From contig JAICVB010000003.1 of assembly GCA_025935545.1 (NCBI GenBank), positions 1 through 34,753 on the forward strand: a DNA stretch of 34,753 bases. The letters run 5' to 3'. Positions 19,046 through 28,056 of this stretch are shown here, in pieces. Origin of the DNA: Gemmatimonadales bacterium. Its GTDB lineage: Bacteria; Gemmatimonadota; Gemmatimonadetes; Gemmatimonadales; GWC2-71-9. The translations under genes were made by a program, and so were the position numbers. How positions within the stretch are numbered: position 1 is the stretch's first letter; each line of letters opens with the position of its first letter. The notes below the pieces were generated by a model that saw only the letters and a program-made list of their open reading frames with translations, had not been told where the DNA came from and ran no database searches.

Positions 19046-19747
19046 CTACGCCGCCGCCCCGCGGTTGAGCCGGTCGCTCTCGACGCGCCCGTCGCGGAGC
19101 ACCACCACCCGTTCGGCATGCGCCGCGATATCGGGCTCGTGCGTCACCATGACCACCGTCTGGCCCTGGCCGTGCAGCTCCGAGAAGACGCGCATGATCT
19201 CCTCGCTGGTGGTGCTGTCGAGATTGCCGGTGGGCTCGTCGGCCAGGAGGATGCTGGGCTCGTTCACCAGCGCCCGCGCGATCGCGACCCGCTGGCGCTG
19301 GCCGCCGGAGAGCTCGTTGGGCCGGTGGTCCATCCGGTTCGCGAGCCCGACCCGGGTCAGCGCAGCGATCGCCCGCGACCGGCGGTCCCGCGCGGGGACG
19401 CCGGAATAGACCAGCGGCAGCTCCACGTTGTGGAGCGCGCTGGCGCGGGCCAGCAGGTTGAAGGTCTGGAAGACGAAGCCGATCTCCTTGTTCCGCACCC
19501 GGGCCAGTGCGTCGTCGGTCAGGCGCGACACCTCCTGCCCGTTCAGCCAGTACTCGCCGCCGGACGGCGTATCGAGGCATCCGAGCATGTTCATCATCGT
19601 GCTCTTGCCGGAGCCCGACGGTCCCATGATGGCGACGTATTCGTTGGCATGGATCGAGAGCGTGACGCCGCGGAGGGCGTGGATGGTCTCGCCGCCCATG
19701 TCGTAGTGCCGGGTCAGGTCCCGGATCTCGATGATCGCCCGGTTCAT
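19046..19747 (-). CDS. ABC transporter ATP-binding protein (MacB/LolD type)
   Basis: Walker [10 protein letters not shown], signature [15 protein letters not shown], Walker [14 protein letters not shown]. Confidence 0.96.
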   Translation of the reverse strand: MNRAIIEIRDLTRHYDMGGETIHALRGVTLSIHANEYVAIMGPSGSGKSTMMNMLGCLDTPSGGEYWLNGQEVSRLTDDALARVRNKEIGFVFQTFNLLARASALHNVELPLVYSGVPARDRRSRAIAALTRVGLANRMDHRPNELSGGQRQRVAIARALVNEPSILLADEPTGNLDSTTSEEIMRVFSELHGQGQTVVMVTHEPDIAAHAERVVVLRDGRVESDRLNRGAAA

Positions 19748-21054
19748 GACTTCTTCACCTCCGCCCCCTTCGGCGCTTCGGCCGCGGCCTTCACCTTCGC
19801 GCCGTCCTTGAGGTCGCGGATCGCCTGGTAGGTGCCGGCGACGATCGTCTCGCCCTCACGCACGCCCTCGGCCACCTCGAAGTACTCGTCGCCCGCGATG
19901 CCCACCTTCACCGGCCGGAAGGTCGCGATGCCGTCGCGGACCACGAACACCCCCTCGCGGTCGCTCTTCCGCTTCGCCAGCGTGTCCCGCTTCGCCGCCG
20001 CGGCGGAGACCGGCGGCGCCGCGCCCGCGGCGGCCGACTCGTTGGGGACCGGCTGATGGTCGCGCACCGTGAGCGCGATGATGGGGATGCTCAGGGCGTT
20101 CTTCCGCGTATCGGTCACGATGCGCGCGGTGCAGCTCAGGTCCGGCCGGATCTCGCGCGGCGGGTTGGTGAGCGTGATCTCCACGTCGAAGTCCACCGCG
20201 CGGTCGGTCGACCCGCCCGACGTCTGCGTGGGCGTCAGCTGCGCGCTGTTGCTGATCTTGCTCACCCGCCCCACGAACGCCGAGTCGGGGAAGGCGTCGA
20301 TCGCCACCTCCACCGAGTCGCCGACGGCGAGGCGCACGACGTCGGTCTCGTCCACCTGGACCTTGGCCAGGATCACGGAGAGGTCGGCGATCGTCATGAG
20401 CAGGCCGGTCTCGCGGGAGAAGGTGCCCGGCACGGCCACCTCGCCCTCCTCGACCGCGAGGCGGACGACGCGCCCCGCCATCGGGGAGATGAGCCGCGTC
20501 TTGGAGAGCTGGTCCTGCGCTTCGCGCAGTCCTGCGCGCGCCTGGTCGAGCTGGGCCTGGGTGGCCCGCAGGTTCGCGTCGGCCACCGCGAGCGCCGTCT
20601 GGGCCTGCTCGACGGCCTCCGGCGAGATCAGGTTGCCGCCCGACTTGGCCATCGCACCGGCGCGCGTCATGGCGCGCTCCGCCTGGTCGCGGTTGGCCCG
20701 GGCCTGCACGGCGGAGGCCTGCGCGGAAGCCACGAGGCCCTGCGCCCGCGCGACGCCGGCCTCGTACTGCGACGGGTCGATCTGCAGCAGGAACTGTCCC
20801 TTGGTGACGAGGTCGCCCTCCTTCACGCCGATCCGGATGATGCGGCCGGTGATGTCGGCGCTGATGTCCACCTTGGTCTTCGCGTCGATCTTGCCGCTCG
20901 CGGTCACGGCGCTCACGAGGTCGTGGCGGGCGACCTTCTCCAGCCGCACCTCCGTCGCCGCGTTGCGCTTCTTGGCGCGCCCCGCCATGACGAGGCCGGC
21001 GATGCCGGCGAGGACGACGGCGAGGAAGAGGCCCAGCTTCATACCGCGGGACAT
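19744..21054 (-). CDS. Efflux transporter periplasmic adaptor (HlyD/MacA family)
   Basis: Single N-terminal TM, lipoyl/hairpin region ([30 protein letters not shown]), coiled coil, [21 protein letters not shown]. Confidence 0.93.
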   Translation of the reverse strand: MSRGMKLGLFLAVVLAGIAGLVMAGRAKKRNAATEVRLEKVARHDLVSAVTASGKIDAKTKVDISADITGRIIRIGVKEGDLVTKGQFLLQIDPSQYEAGVARAQGLVASAQASAVQARANRDQAERAMTRAGAMAKSGGNLISPEAVEQAQTALAVADANLRATQAQLDQARAGLREAQDQLSKTRLISPMAGRVVRLAVEEGEVAVPGTFSRETGLLMTIADLSVILAKVQVDETDVVRLAVGDSVEVAIDAFPDSAFVGRVSKISNSAQLTPTQTSGGSTDRAVDFDVEITLTNPPREIRPDLSCTARIVTDTRKNALSIPIIALTVRDHQPVPNESAAAGAAPPVSAAAAKRDTLAKRKSDREGVFVVRDGIATFRPVKVGIAGDEYFEVAEGVREGETIVAGTYQAIRDLKDGAKVKAAAEAPKGAEVKKS

Positions 21055-21066
21055 GATCGCTCCTGG

Positions 21067-22584
21067 TCAGCGAAGGGGTCGGCCGACCGCGAGCTCGAGG
21101 TCGGCGATGGCGATGTGGTAGCTGTACACGGCATTCACGTAGTCACCTTCGGCCCGCTGGATCGCGTTCTGCGCGTCCGAGAGCTCCAGGGCGGTCCCGC
21201 TGCCGAGGCGGTACCGGTCCTGCGCCAGCCGGAGCTGCTCCCGCGCGGCATCCCGGCTGGCCTGCTGGACCGCGATCGTGCGGTACGCGGTCTCGAGCGC
21301 GAGGAAGCGGCCCTGCACGTCGGTCCGCACCTGCAGCCCCCGCGCGCGCACGCTCTCCTCCGCATCCTCTTCCTGCGCCCGGGCCTGGGCCAGCTGGAGG
21401 TGCCGGCTGAAGCCGGTGAAGATCGGCAGCGAGATGGTGAGCCGCGCGCTGAACGGCTGGCGCGTGAAATTGAACGGGAACACGTTGTTCGAGCTGCGGA
21501 TTCCGCTGACGACATCCGGCTGCAGCTCGCTCGAGCTCAGCAGGCCGGCCGAGCCCAGGCAGTCGGGATTCGTGCTGAGTCCGGCGGAGCTCCGGATGGT
21601 GTTGTTGTCGAGGCAGCTCTGATACTGGCTCTGGGCACCGCTCAGCGCCTGGCCCATGAGCAGCGACTCGTTGGTGAACTGCTGGGTGTACCCGTTCCAT
21701 CCGGCGCTGATCGAGAGCGTCGGGAAGAACTGCGACTTCGCGCCGCTCACCGCGGCGCTGGCGGCCGACTGTCGTGCCTGCACCGCGCGGAGGGCCGGGT
21801 TCTGCTCCGCCGCCATCGCGAGCAGCTCATCGAGCTTGAAGTCGGGCGCCGTCACCGGGAACGAGTCGGTGAGCCGCACCTGGTCCACCGCCACCGGCGA
21901 CGCGACGCCCATCCGCCGGAAGAGCTCCAGCTTCGCTTCGCTCTCCGTCTGGATCGCGCGGAGCAGGGTCACCTCCGACGTGCCCTTCGTGACCTCCGCC
22001 TGCCGCACGTCCAGCAGCGTCGCCTGGCCCACCTGATAGCGCGCCTGCGCCAGCTTCAGGAAGTCCTCGTTGCGGCTCACCTGCTGGCGCGCCACGTCCA
22101 CCTGCGCCCCGGCCTGCAGCGTCTGGAGGTACTGCGTGGTGATCGACCGGCGGAGATCGGCGGCGGCGGCGCCCATGTCGGCGTCGGTCGCGCGGGCGAG
22201 CGCCTTCGCCTGGCCCAGGCCGCTCAGTACGCGGCCGCTGATCTGCATCTGGAGCCCGATGCCGTAGCTCGAGTTGTAAGAGGGAGACGTCTGGCTGAAC
22301 GTGGTGCCGCCGAAGTTCGAGTTGCCGGATCCGGTGTAGCCGAGGCCCAGACTCACGTCGGCCTGGGGCAGCAGCGCCCCGTAGGCGCTCCGCACGCCCC
22401 AGCGGGCCGGGCCGGCGTCGTTGAGGGTCTGGCGGTACGTCGGGCTGTTGGCCTTGGCCGTGGAGAGCGCCTCCGCCAGTGAAAGGCCGGCGCCGGCGGG
22501 AGGGCGCGCCGTTGTCGTATCCTGCGCGGCGGCCACGACGGGGAGGCCGGCCGTGCACGCGAGCCAGAGGTACCAGCGATTCAT
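21067..22584 (-). CDS. TolC family outer membrane efflux protein
   Basis: Signal peptide MNRWYLWLACTAGLPVVAAAQ; two coiled-coil repeats; LRLAQDRYRLGSGTALELSDAQNAIQRAEGDYVNAVYSYHIAIADLELAVGRPL. Confidence 0.92.
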   Translation of the reverse strand: MNRWYLWLACTAGLPVVAAAQDTTTARPPAGAGLSLAEALSTAKANSPTYRQTLNDAGPARWGVRSAYGALLPQADVSLGLGYTGSGNSNFGGTTFSQTSPSYNSSYGIGLQMQISGRVLSGLGQAKALARATDADMGAAAADLRRSITTQYLQTLQAGAQVDVARQQVSRNEDFLKLAQARYQVGQATLLDVRQAEVTKGTSEVTLLRAIQTESEAKLELFRRMGVASPVAVDQVRLTDSFPVTAPDFKLDELLAMAAEQNPALRAVQARQSAASAAVSGAKSQFFPTLSISAGWNGYTQQFTNESLLMGQALSGAQSQYQSCLDNNTIRSSAGLSTNPDCLGSAGLLSSSELQPDVVSGIRSSNNVFPFNFTRQPFSARLTISLPIFTGFSRHLQLAQARAQEEDAEESVRARGLQVRTDVQGRFLALETAYRTIAVQQASRDAAREQLRLAQDRYRLGSGTALELSDAQNAIQRAEGDYVNAVYSYHIAIADLELAVGRPLR

Positions 22585-22628
22585 GTGCGATCCATGATTG
22601 AGGTAGGCGCGACAGGAGCTTGTACGGC

Positions 22629-22664
22629 CGCAGCGTCCCGAAGGTTTCACCTTGGGACGCTGCG
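22629..22664. promoter_or_regulatory. Strong hairpin in the leader of the tolC-efflux gene string
   Basis: C+GCAGCGTCCC-g-AAGGT-TTC-ACCTT-GGGACGCTGC+G: 11 bp + bulged G + 5 bp, 3-nt loop, no U-tract on either strand. Confidence 0.65.
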
Positions 22665-22707
22665 CCGCAATGGAGTTCCGGAGTTCAACCTGGAAGGGGC
22701 CGGGCGG

Positions 22708-23325
22708 CTACTCGCTGAGGGACGCCGTGACGCCGCCCGGGAGCTCGGCCCGAGTCAGCCGGCCCGACTCATCCACGGTCAGCGAGCCAGCGATGCCGCC
22801 TGAGAGGGTGACGCGGGTGCCGTCCTTGCGGGCCGTGAACGAGGCGCGCCGTCCCGTCCGGGGGTAGAAGCCGGTGAGCCGGACTCCCGCGGGTGTGGCC
22901 AGGTCGGCCACGGCCGTGAAGAGGGCGACGGCGTTGTCATCGAGGAGCACGACGTCGGGTCCGCCCGGCATCTCCTGCGCCGCGTCGGAGCCCTTCGCAA
23001 TCGTCTTGAGCACGATGCGCGCGCCCGCGCCGGCGGCGAGGAAGGTCACCGGGTCGGGCTTTTCGACGTCGAGCTGGAAGACGGCGAGCTGACCATCGGG
23101 CGTGCGCTCCAGTCGGGCGCCGAGCTGGCTCGCCGCCGCCGTGGCGGGATACCGGGATGCCACGGTCAGCGTCGTCCCGCTCATGCCGCGGCGCCGGCCC
23201 TGTTCGAGGGTCACCTGCTCGCGGCCGATTTCGGCGCCGTTCCGCCGCACGACGAGTGTCCCGCTCGACTGCGCAACGAGCGGCCCCGCCTGCAGGAGCA
23301 TGAGACCGGCGACAAGCGTGCGCAT
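22708..23325 (-). CDS. Hypothetical secreted protein
   Basis: Signal peptide MRTLVAGLMLLQAGPLVAQ, good RBS (AAGGAG) upstream of the ATG, compact gene context. Confidence 0.8.
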   Translation of the reverse strand: MRTLVAGLMLLQAGPLVAQSSGTLVVRRNGAEIGREQVTLEQGRRRGMSGTTLTVASRYPATAAASQLGARLERTPDGQLAVFQLDVEKPDPVTFLAAGAGARIVLKTIAKGSDAAQEMPGGPDVVLLDDNAVALFTAVADLATPAGVRLTGFYPRTGRRASFTARKDGTRVTLSGGIAGSLTVDESGRLTRAELPGGVTASLSE

Positions 23326-23342
23326 GGTGACTCCTTCCGGGG

Positions 23343-24065
23343 TCAGCAATGAGTCAGGCAACGGGACACCCGCTCGAGAATCAGGGAATATACCCGTTCG
23401 CCCTTCTGGGCGGAGGCGAGACTGGGATACCCTACCGAACCCGGGGAGCCGGCCGGGAGTTCCCGGCCGAGCGACGGATCGTAGCGGCGGCCGCCGCGCC
23501 CCGGCGGCAGCGCAAAGTCCTGTGCCAGCTCCATGTGGACCAGGTCGGGCGCGATGTACAGCATGAGCGACGTGTCCAGCTCGCCGCCATGCACCGGCCC
23601 GCCGGGGCGTTCCATCACCGTAGAGAAATCCATCGCGAACACGTCGACCGCGAGGACGCTGGCCTGGTCGGCCCGGATGGTGCTCAGCGCCTCCTGGTGC
23701 GCGTCATTGTTCTGGGCCGTGAGGATGAGGAAGTGGCCGACGCCTGCCCCCTCCTCCCATGACTCGATAAGTTCGTTCATCGTCCGATGCAGGGTCTTGC
23801 GGCGGAGGGCGGCGCCGCCGGGGAACGAGCGGGTCGGCGTATGCACGCCGTACTCGACCGTCGGCGCGCGCAGCACGCCCGACCGGGCGGAGAGGTCGTC
23901 CGCCAGCCGCTCCACGATGATGGTGTCGCATCCGAGGGGCAGGTGCGGGCCGTGCTGCTCGGTCGTTCCCACCGGCACGATCAGCGCCGAATGCTCCAGC
24001 AGCCGCTCGCGCACCGCGAGAGGGGTCATCTCCTTCATGCGCCAGGGACGTCCGTCTTGAGCCAT
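23343..24065 (-). CDS. Creatininase family protein
   Basis: LIVPVGTTEQHGPHLPLGCDTII, PTVEYGVHTPTRSFPGGAAL, GGPVHGGELDTSLMLYIAPDLVHM. Alternative start at 24038. Confidence 0.88.
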   Translation of the reverse strand: MAQDGRPWRMKEMTPLAVRERLLEHSALIVPVGTTEQHGPHLPLGCDTIIVERLADDLSARSGVLRAPTVEYGVHTPTRSFPGGAALRRKTLHRTMNELIESWEEGAGVGHFLILTAQNNDAHQEALSTIRADQASVLAVDVFAMDFSTVMERPGGPVHGGELDTSLMLYIAPDLVHMELAQDFALPPGRGGRRYDPSLGRELPAGSPGSVGYPSLASAQKGERVYSLILERVSRCLTHC

Positions 24066-27000
24066 CGGGATCGCTGGTGGTGGGTGATGGTCTCGGCGGT
24101 CGCGGTCACCGCGGCCGAGTGGCTGCGCGCGCCGGGGCCGGCCGGGGCGGGCCTCACGGTCGTCGTCTGCGCGCTGGGGGCACTCCTCCTGAGGCCCTGG
24201 CACGGCTGGATCCGCCTGATCACGCTCGCCGTACTCGCCGGCGTCGCCGGCGCCGTGGGCCTCACCCAGCGGCGTCTCACGCTCATCGAGGACGCGTGGC
24301 CCGCGCAGCGCGAGGCCCGGGTGGAGGCGGCTTCGGGCCGCCTGCGGGGCGACCTTCACGAGGCGTTCCAGCTCGCGGAGCGGCTCGCCGCACGAGCCGT
24401 GGAGGTGGCGGACGGGGCCCAAGAAGTCGCCTTCTCCCGCCTCCACGGCCTCATCCCGCAATCCGGCGTCGAGAGCGGAGTGGCGATCCTCGATCCGAAC
24501 GGTTCACCCCGCGCATGGGCGGGGCGCCAGCGGCTTCGGCCGCTCGCCACCGGCGACTCGCTCGCCGTCCGTACCACCGGATATTACCTCGTGCTGGAGA
24601 CGCGCCGCCACTCGCCGGGCGGCCGCCTGGCCGTCGCGGGAGTGCTCATCTGGGCGCACCCGGCCGTGGCGGATCGGAGCCGCAGCCTGGCCGAGCTGTT
24701 CCGCCAGCGCACGGAAGTCGGGCTGGAGGTCTATGCGCCCGGCGCCGCGCCTGATTCGCGCAACGTCTTCGACTACACCGAGCCGACCACCGCCGGGGAC
24801 CGGCTCCTGTTCAGCACCGAGCCCGTGCCGCCCACCCAGGCGGAGGCGCGCGACATTGCGGCGGCGTCGGGCGCGCGCGTGCTCGTCTGGCTGCTGCTTC
24901 TCCTCGTCGGGCTCGGGGTTGCCCTGGGGCAGTCGCCGTCGACCCGGCTCCTGGCCCTCCCCGCGGGCGCCTGGCTCGCGGTCCGCGCGCCGATCCGCGC
25001 CGCGCTCGGCGTGCATTCCCCGTTCTCGTCGACCACGTACTTCCTGCCGCTGCTCGGCCCGGTCACCAGCTCCGCTGCCGCGCTTGGCCTCACCGGCGCG
25101 CTCGTCGTGGTCGCGGCGCTGCTGTGGCGGCCGCGCGGTCGCTGGCGCGTGCCGCGCGCCGCCGCGGGCTGGCTGCTTGCCGCGCTCATGCCGCCCACGG
25201 TGGTGCTCCTCGGCCGGGGCATCACGCCGGTTGCCGCCGGGGCATCCCTCTCACTGTGGATCGCGTGGCAGCTCGCGCTCTTTCTCCCGGCCGCCGGCAT
25301 GCTGCTGATGGGCCGGGCGATGCAGGAGGGTGAGGCTGCCGGACGAATCCTGACGCCGGTCATCGCCGGAGCGGCGGCGGCACTGGCCGGCGCCGGAGCA
25401 TTGGTGCTCTGGACTCCGGCGGACGGACTGCCCGCCTGGTACCCGCTCCTCTGGATCCCCCTCGCCATTGCGGTCACGCTGCCCGCATCACGTCGCCGGG
25501 CGTTCGCGGCGATTGCCCTCGTGGCGGGTACCCTGACCGCGGCCGTCACCTGGAGTGAAGCAGTCGAGGGCCGGCTCCGCCTGGCGGAGCGGGACGTCGC
25601 CCATCTCGGCCGGGTGGAGGATGCGGCCGTGCCGCCGCTCCTCGCGAGTTTCGAGACCCGCGTCGCGGCCATACCGCGGGTCTCCCTTCAGTCGCGCATG
25701 TACACGCTCTGGGTACGCTCTCCGCTTGCCGCCGAGCGATACCCGGCACGGCTCACGCTGTGGACCCCGGCGGGCGCGCAGCTCGCGGAGCTGCCCCTCG
25801 ATCAGATCGGCGTGCCCGACTCGGCCCTCGCCCGCATGGTGCGCGAGCTGCCGCCGGCCGAGGAGCGGGCGGTGGAGCGCTTTGACGGGGTCCCCGGCGT
25901 CCACTACGTGCTCGTCGCCCGGCTCGATACGGCGTCGGTCCTCACGGTGGCGATCGGACCGCGCTCCACGCTCGTGGCGCCCGGGCGCCTCGGGCGGCTG
26001 CTGCATCCCTCAGTCGCGCGGGTCTCGCCCCAGTACCGGCTCGAGCTGCCGCCGCCCGCGCTGGATGCGGGCGCGCGCGTGTTGCCATGGCAGTGGCGCC
26101 GCGACGGCTGGAGCGTGCGGGCGGAGCGGACGCTGCCGCTGCCCGGTGGCCGGCGCCAGGTGCGCGCCTTCGTCGAGCTGCAGGACCCTGGTCCCGCGCT
26201 GGTGCGCGCCGCCCTGGTGATGGTCCTCGACCTTGCCGTGCTCCTCCTCCTCTGGATCGTGACGGCGTTCGCCGCCGGAGGTATCACGCGCCGCCTCCGC
26301 TGGCGGCAGCTCCTGCACTCGTTCCGGGTGCAGCTGACCGCGGCGCTCGCCGCGTTCTTCATCATTCCGACCGTCGCCTTCACCGCGTGGACCTTCTCGC
26401 ATTTCCAGGAGGAGGCAGAGCGCGGGCGGGACCTGCTGATCGCCCAGTCGCTGCGGGACCCCGCGCTCGCGGCCGCCAGCCTGGACTCCCTGAACGCCTC
26501 CGTGGACTCGACGCTGCGGCTCCTCGGCGACCGGATCAATGCCGACCTGGCGTTCTACCGGGGCGGCTCGTTCGTGTCCGCGAGCGCGCCGATCCTGCGC
26601 GAGCTGGGCGTGCTGGGTCCCCTCATGGACCCCGAGGCGTACCAGGCGCTCGCGCTGGAGGGCGATCTCGAAGCCACACGGGATGGTGCCATCCCGAGCC
26701 TCGCCGAACGGGTCGGGTATCGGGTGATCCAGCCGGGGCCGCCGGAGGAGGTCGGCGTGCTCGCGTCGCCGCAGGTGGCGGAGGTGGCCGGACTCGGAGC
26801 GCCGGCGCGGCAGATGGACCTCGCGCTGGTGCTGCTGCTCGCCACGCTCGCGGGGATCGGCGCGGCGGTGCTCGCGGCGGGCCGGGCCGGTCGCGCCCTC
26901 TCGCGGCCGGTGGCGGAGCTCCGCCGCTCGGCGCTCGCGCTGGGGCGGGGTCTGCCCATGCCCGACGACATCACGCCGCCGCCCTACGAATTCGAGCCGG

Positions 27001-28043
27001 TGTTCGGCGCGTTCAGCCGGATGGCCGCCGACATCAGCGCGAGCCGGGCGGCTCTCGAAGCCGCCCGCCGGCGTACGGCCGCCGTGCTGGCGACGGTTGC
27101 GACGGGCGTCGTCGGCCTCGATCCCGAGGGCCGGGTGCTGATCGCCAACCGCCAGGCCGTGGAACTCCTGGGCACGCCGCTGGAGGAAGGGTCGGTGCTC
27201 GGCGATGTGCTGGCCGACCCGTGGGGACCGCTCCTCGATGCGGTGCGCGAATTCCTCGGGCATCCCCTCCGCGCTCCCCCGGCGGCCGAGTTCACGGTGG
27301 ACCGGCGGCGCATCGCCCTGCAGATCGCGCCACTCGGTACCGACGTAAGCGGCGTGGTCCTGGCCCTCAACGACGTGACCGACCTGTCGCGCGCGGAGCG
27401 GGTGCTCGCGTGGGGCGAGATGGCGCGGCAGGTGGCGCACGAGATCAAGAACCCGCTGACGCCGCTCCGGCTCGGCATCCAGCACCTCCAGCGCGCCCAC
27501 CGCGACCGGCGGCCGGACTTCGACCGCACGCTGGAGGAAACCTCGGAGCGCATTCTCTCCGAGATCGATCGACTGGACACGATCGCGCGCGCCTTCAGCC
27601 GCTTTGCCGCGCCCGGCGCCGAGGCGCCGCCGCTCGAGCGGCTCGATCTCGTCGCGGTCGCGACCGAGGTGATCCAGCTCTACCGGCTTGCCGGGGAAGG
27701 CGCCGTGGTGGAGCTCGATGCCCCGGCCCACTTCTGGGCGCGGGCCCGCCGGGATGAAGTGAAGGAGGTCCTCGTGAACCTGCTGGAGAACGCCCGCAAC
27801 GCGGGCGCACGGCGGATTTCCGTGGCGATCCGGGGGCGCGTCATCCGGGTCGCGGACGATGGCGTCGGGGTTCCAGCCGATCAGCTGCCCAGGATCTTCG
27901 AGCCGCGGTTTTCCACCACCACGAGTGGCTCGGGCCTTGGGCTTCCCATCGTGCGGCGATTGGTAGAGGGGTGGGGCGGGACGATCGACGTCGAAAGCGA
28001 GGCAGGGAGGGGAACCGTCGCGACCGTCACGCTCCCGGAGTGA
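24057..28043 (+). CDS. Large multi-TM sensor histidine kinase (NtrY-like: HAMP, PAS, HisKA, HATPase)
   Basis: H-box MARQVAHEIKNPLTPLRLGIQHLQ, N-box EVLVNLLENARNAGA, G1 ADDGVGVP, G2 TSGSGLGLPIVRRLVEGWGG; PAS-like VLATVATGVVGLDPEGRVLIANRQAVELLG. Start uncertain (TTG 24057, GTG 24084 or ATG 24087). Confidence 0.92.
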   Translation: MSHRDRWWWVMVSAVAVTAAEWLRAPGPAGAGLTVVVCALGALLLRPWHGWIRLITLAVLAGVAGAVGLTQRRLTLIEDAWPAQREARVEAASGRLRGDLHEAFQLAERLAARAVEVADGAQEVAFSRLHGLIPQSGVESGVAILDPNGSPRAWAGRQRLRPLATGDSLAVRTTGYYLVLETRRHSPGGRLAVAGVLIWAHPAVADRSRSLAELFRQRTEVGLEVYAPGAAPDSRNVFDYTEPTTAGDRLLFSTEPVPPTQAEARDIAAASGARVLVWLLLLLVGLGVALGQSPSTRLLALPAGAWLAVRAPIRAALGVHSPFSSTTYFLPLLGPVTSSAAALGLTGALVVVAALLWRPRGRWRVPRAAAGWLLAALMPPTVVLLGRGITPVAAGASLSLWIAWQLALFLPAAGMLLMGRAMQEGEAAGRILTPVIAGAAAALAGAGALVLWTPADGLPAWYPLLWIPLAIAVTLPASRRRAFAAIALVAGTLTAAVTWSEAVEGRLRLAERDVAHLGRVEDAAVPPLLASFETRVAAIPRVSLQSRMYTLWVRSPLAAERYPARLTLWTPAGAQLAELPLDQIGVPDSALARMVRELPPAEERAVERFDGVPGVHYVLVARLDTASVLTVAIGPRSTLVAPGRLGRLLHPSVARVSPQYRLELPPPALDAGARVLPWQWRRDGWSVRAERTLPLPGGRRQVRAFVELQDPGPALVRAALVMVLDLAVLLLLWIVTAFAAGGITRRLRWRQLLHSFRVQLTAALAAFFIIPTVAFTAWTFSHFQEEAERGRDLLIAQSLRDPALAAASLDSLNASVDSTLRLLGDRINADLAFYRGGSFVSASAPILRELGVLGPLMDPEAYQALALEGDLEATRDGAIPSLAERVGYRVIQPGPPEEVGVLASPQVAEVAGLGAPARQMDLALVLLLATLAGIGAAVLAAGRAGRALSRPVAELRRSALALGRGLPMPDDITPPPYEFEPVFGAFSRMAADISASRAALEAARRRTAAVLATVATGVVGLDPEGRVLIANRQAVELLGTPLEEGSVLGDVLADPWGPLLDAVREFLGHPLRAPPAAEFTVDRRRIALQIAPLGTDVSGVVLALNDVTDLSRAERVLAWGEMARQVAHEIKNPLTPLRLGIQHLQRAHRDRRPDFDRTLEETSERILSEIDRLDTIARAFSRFAAPGAEAPPLERLDLVAVATEVIQLYRLAGEGAVVELDAPAHFWARARRDEVKEVLVNLLENARNAGARRISVAIRGRVIRVADDGVGVPADQLPRIFEPRFSTTTSGSGLGLPIVRRLVEGWGGTIDVESEAGRGTVATVTLPE

Positions 28044-28056
28044 GCGCGGCCGGGGC

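Noticed and set aside
17567-19831. 754-aa + strand ORF opposite the ABC permeases and ATPase
   Set aside because: Antisense to three confident transporter genes; no recognisable domain.
20056-22482. 808-aa + strand ORF opposite adaptor and tolC
   Set aside because: Antisense mirror ORF with low-complexity sequence.
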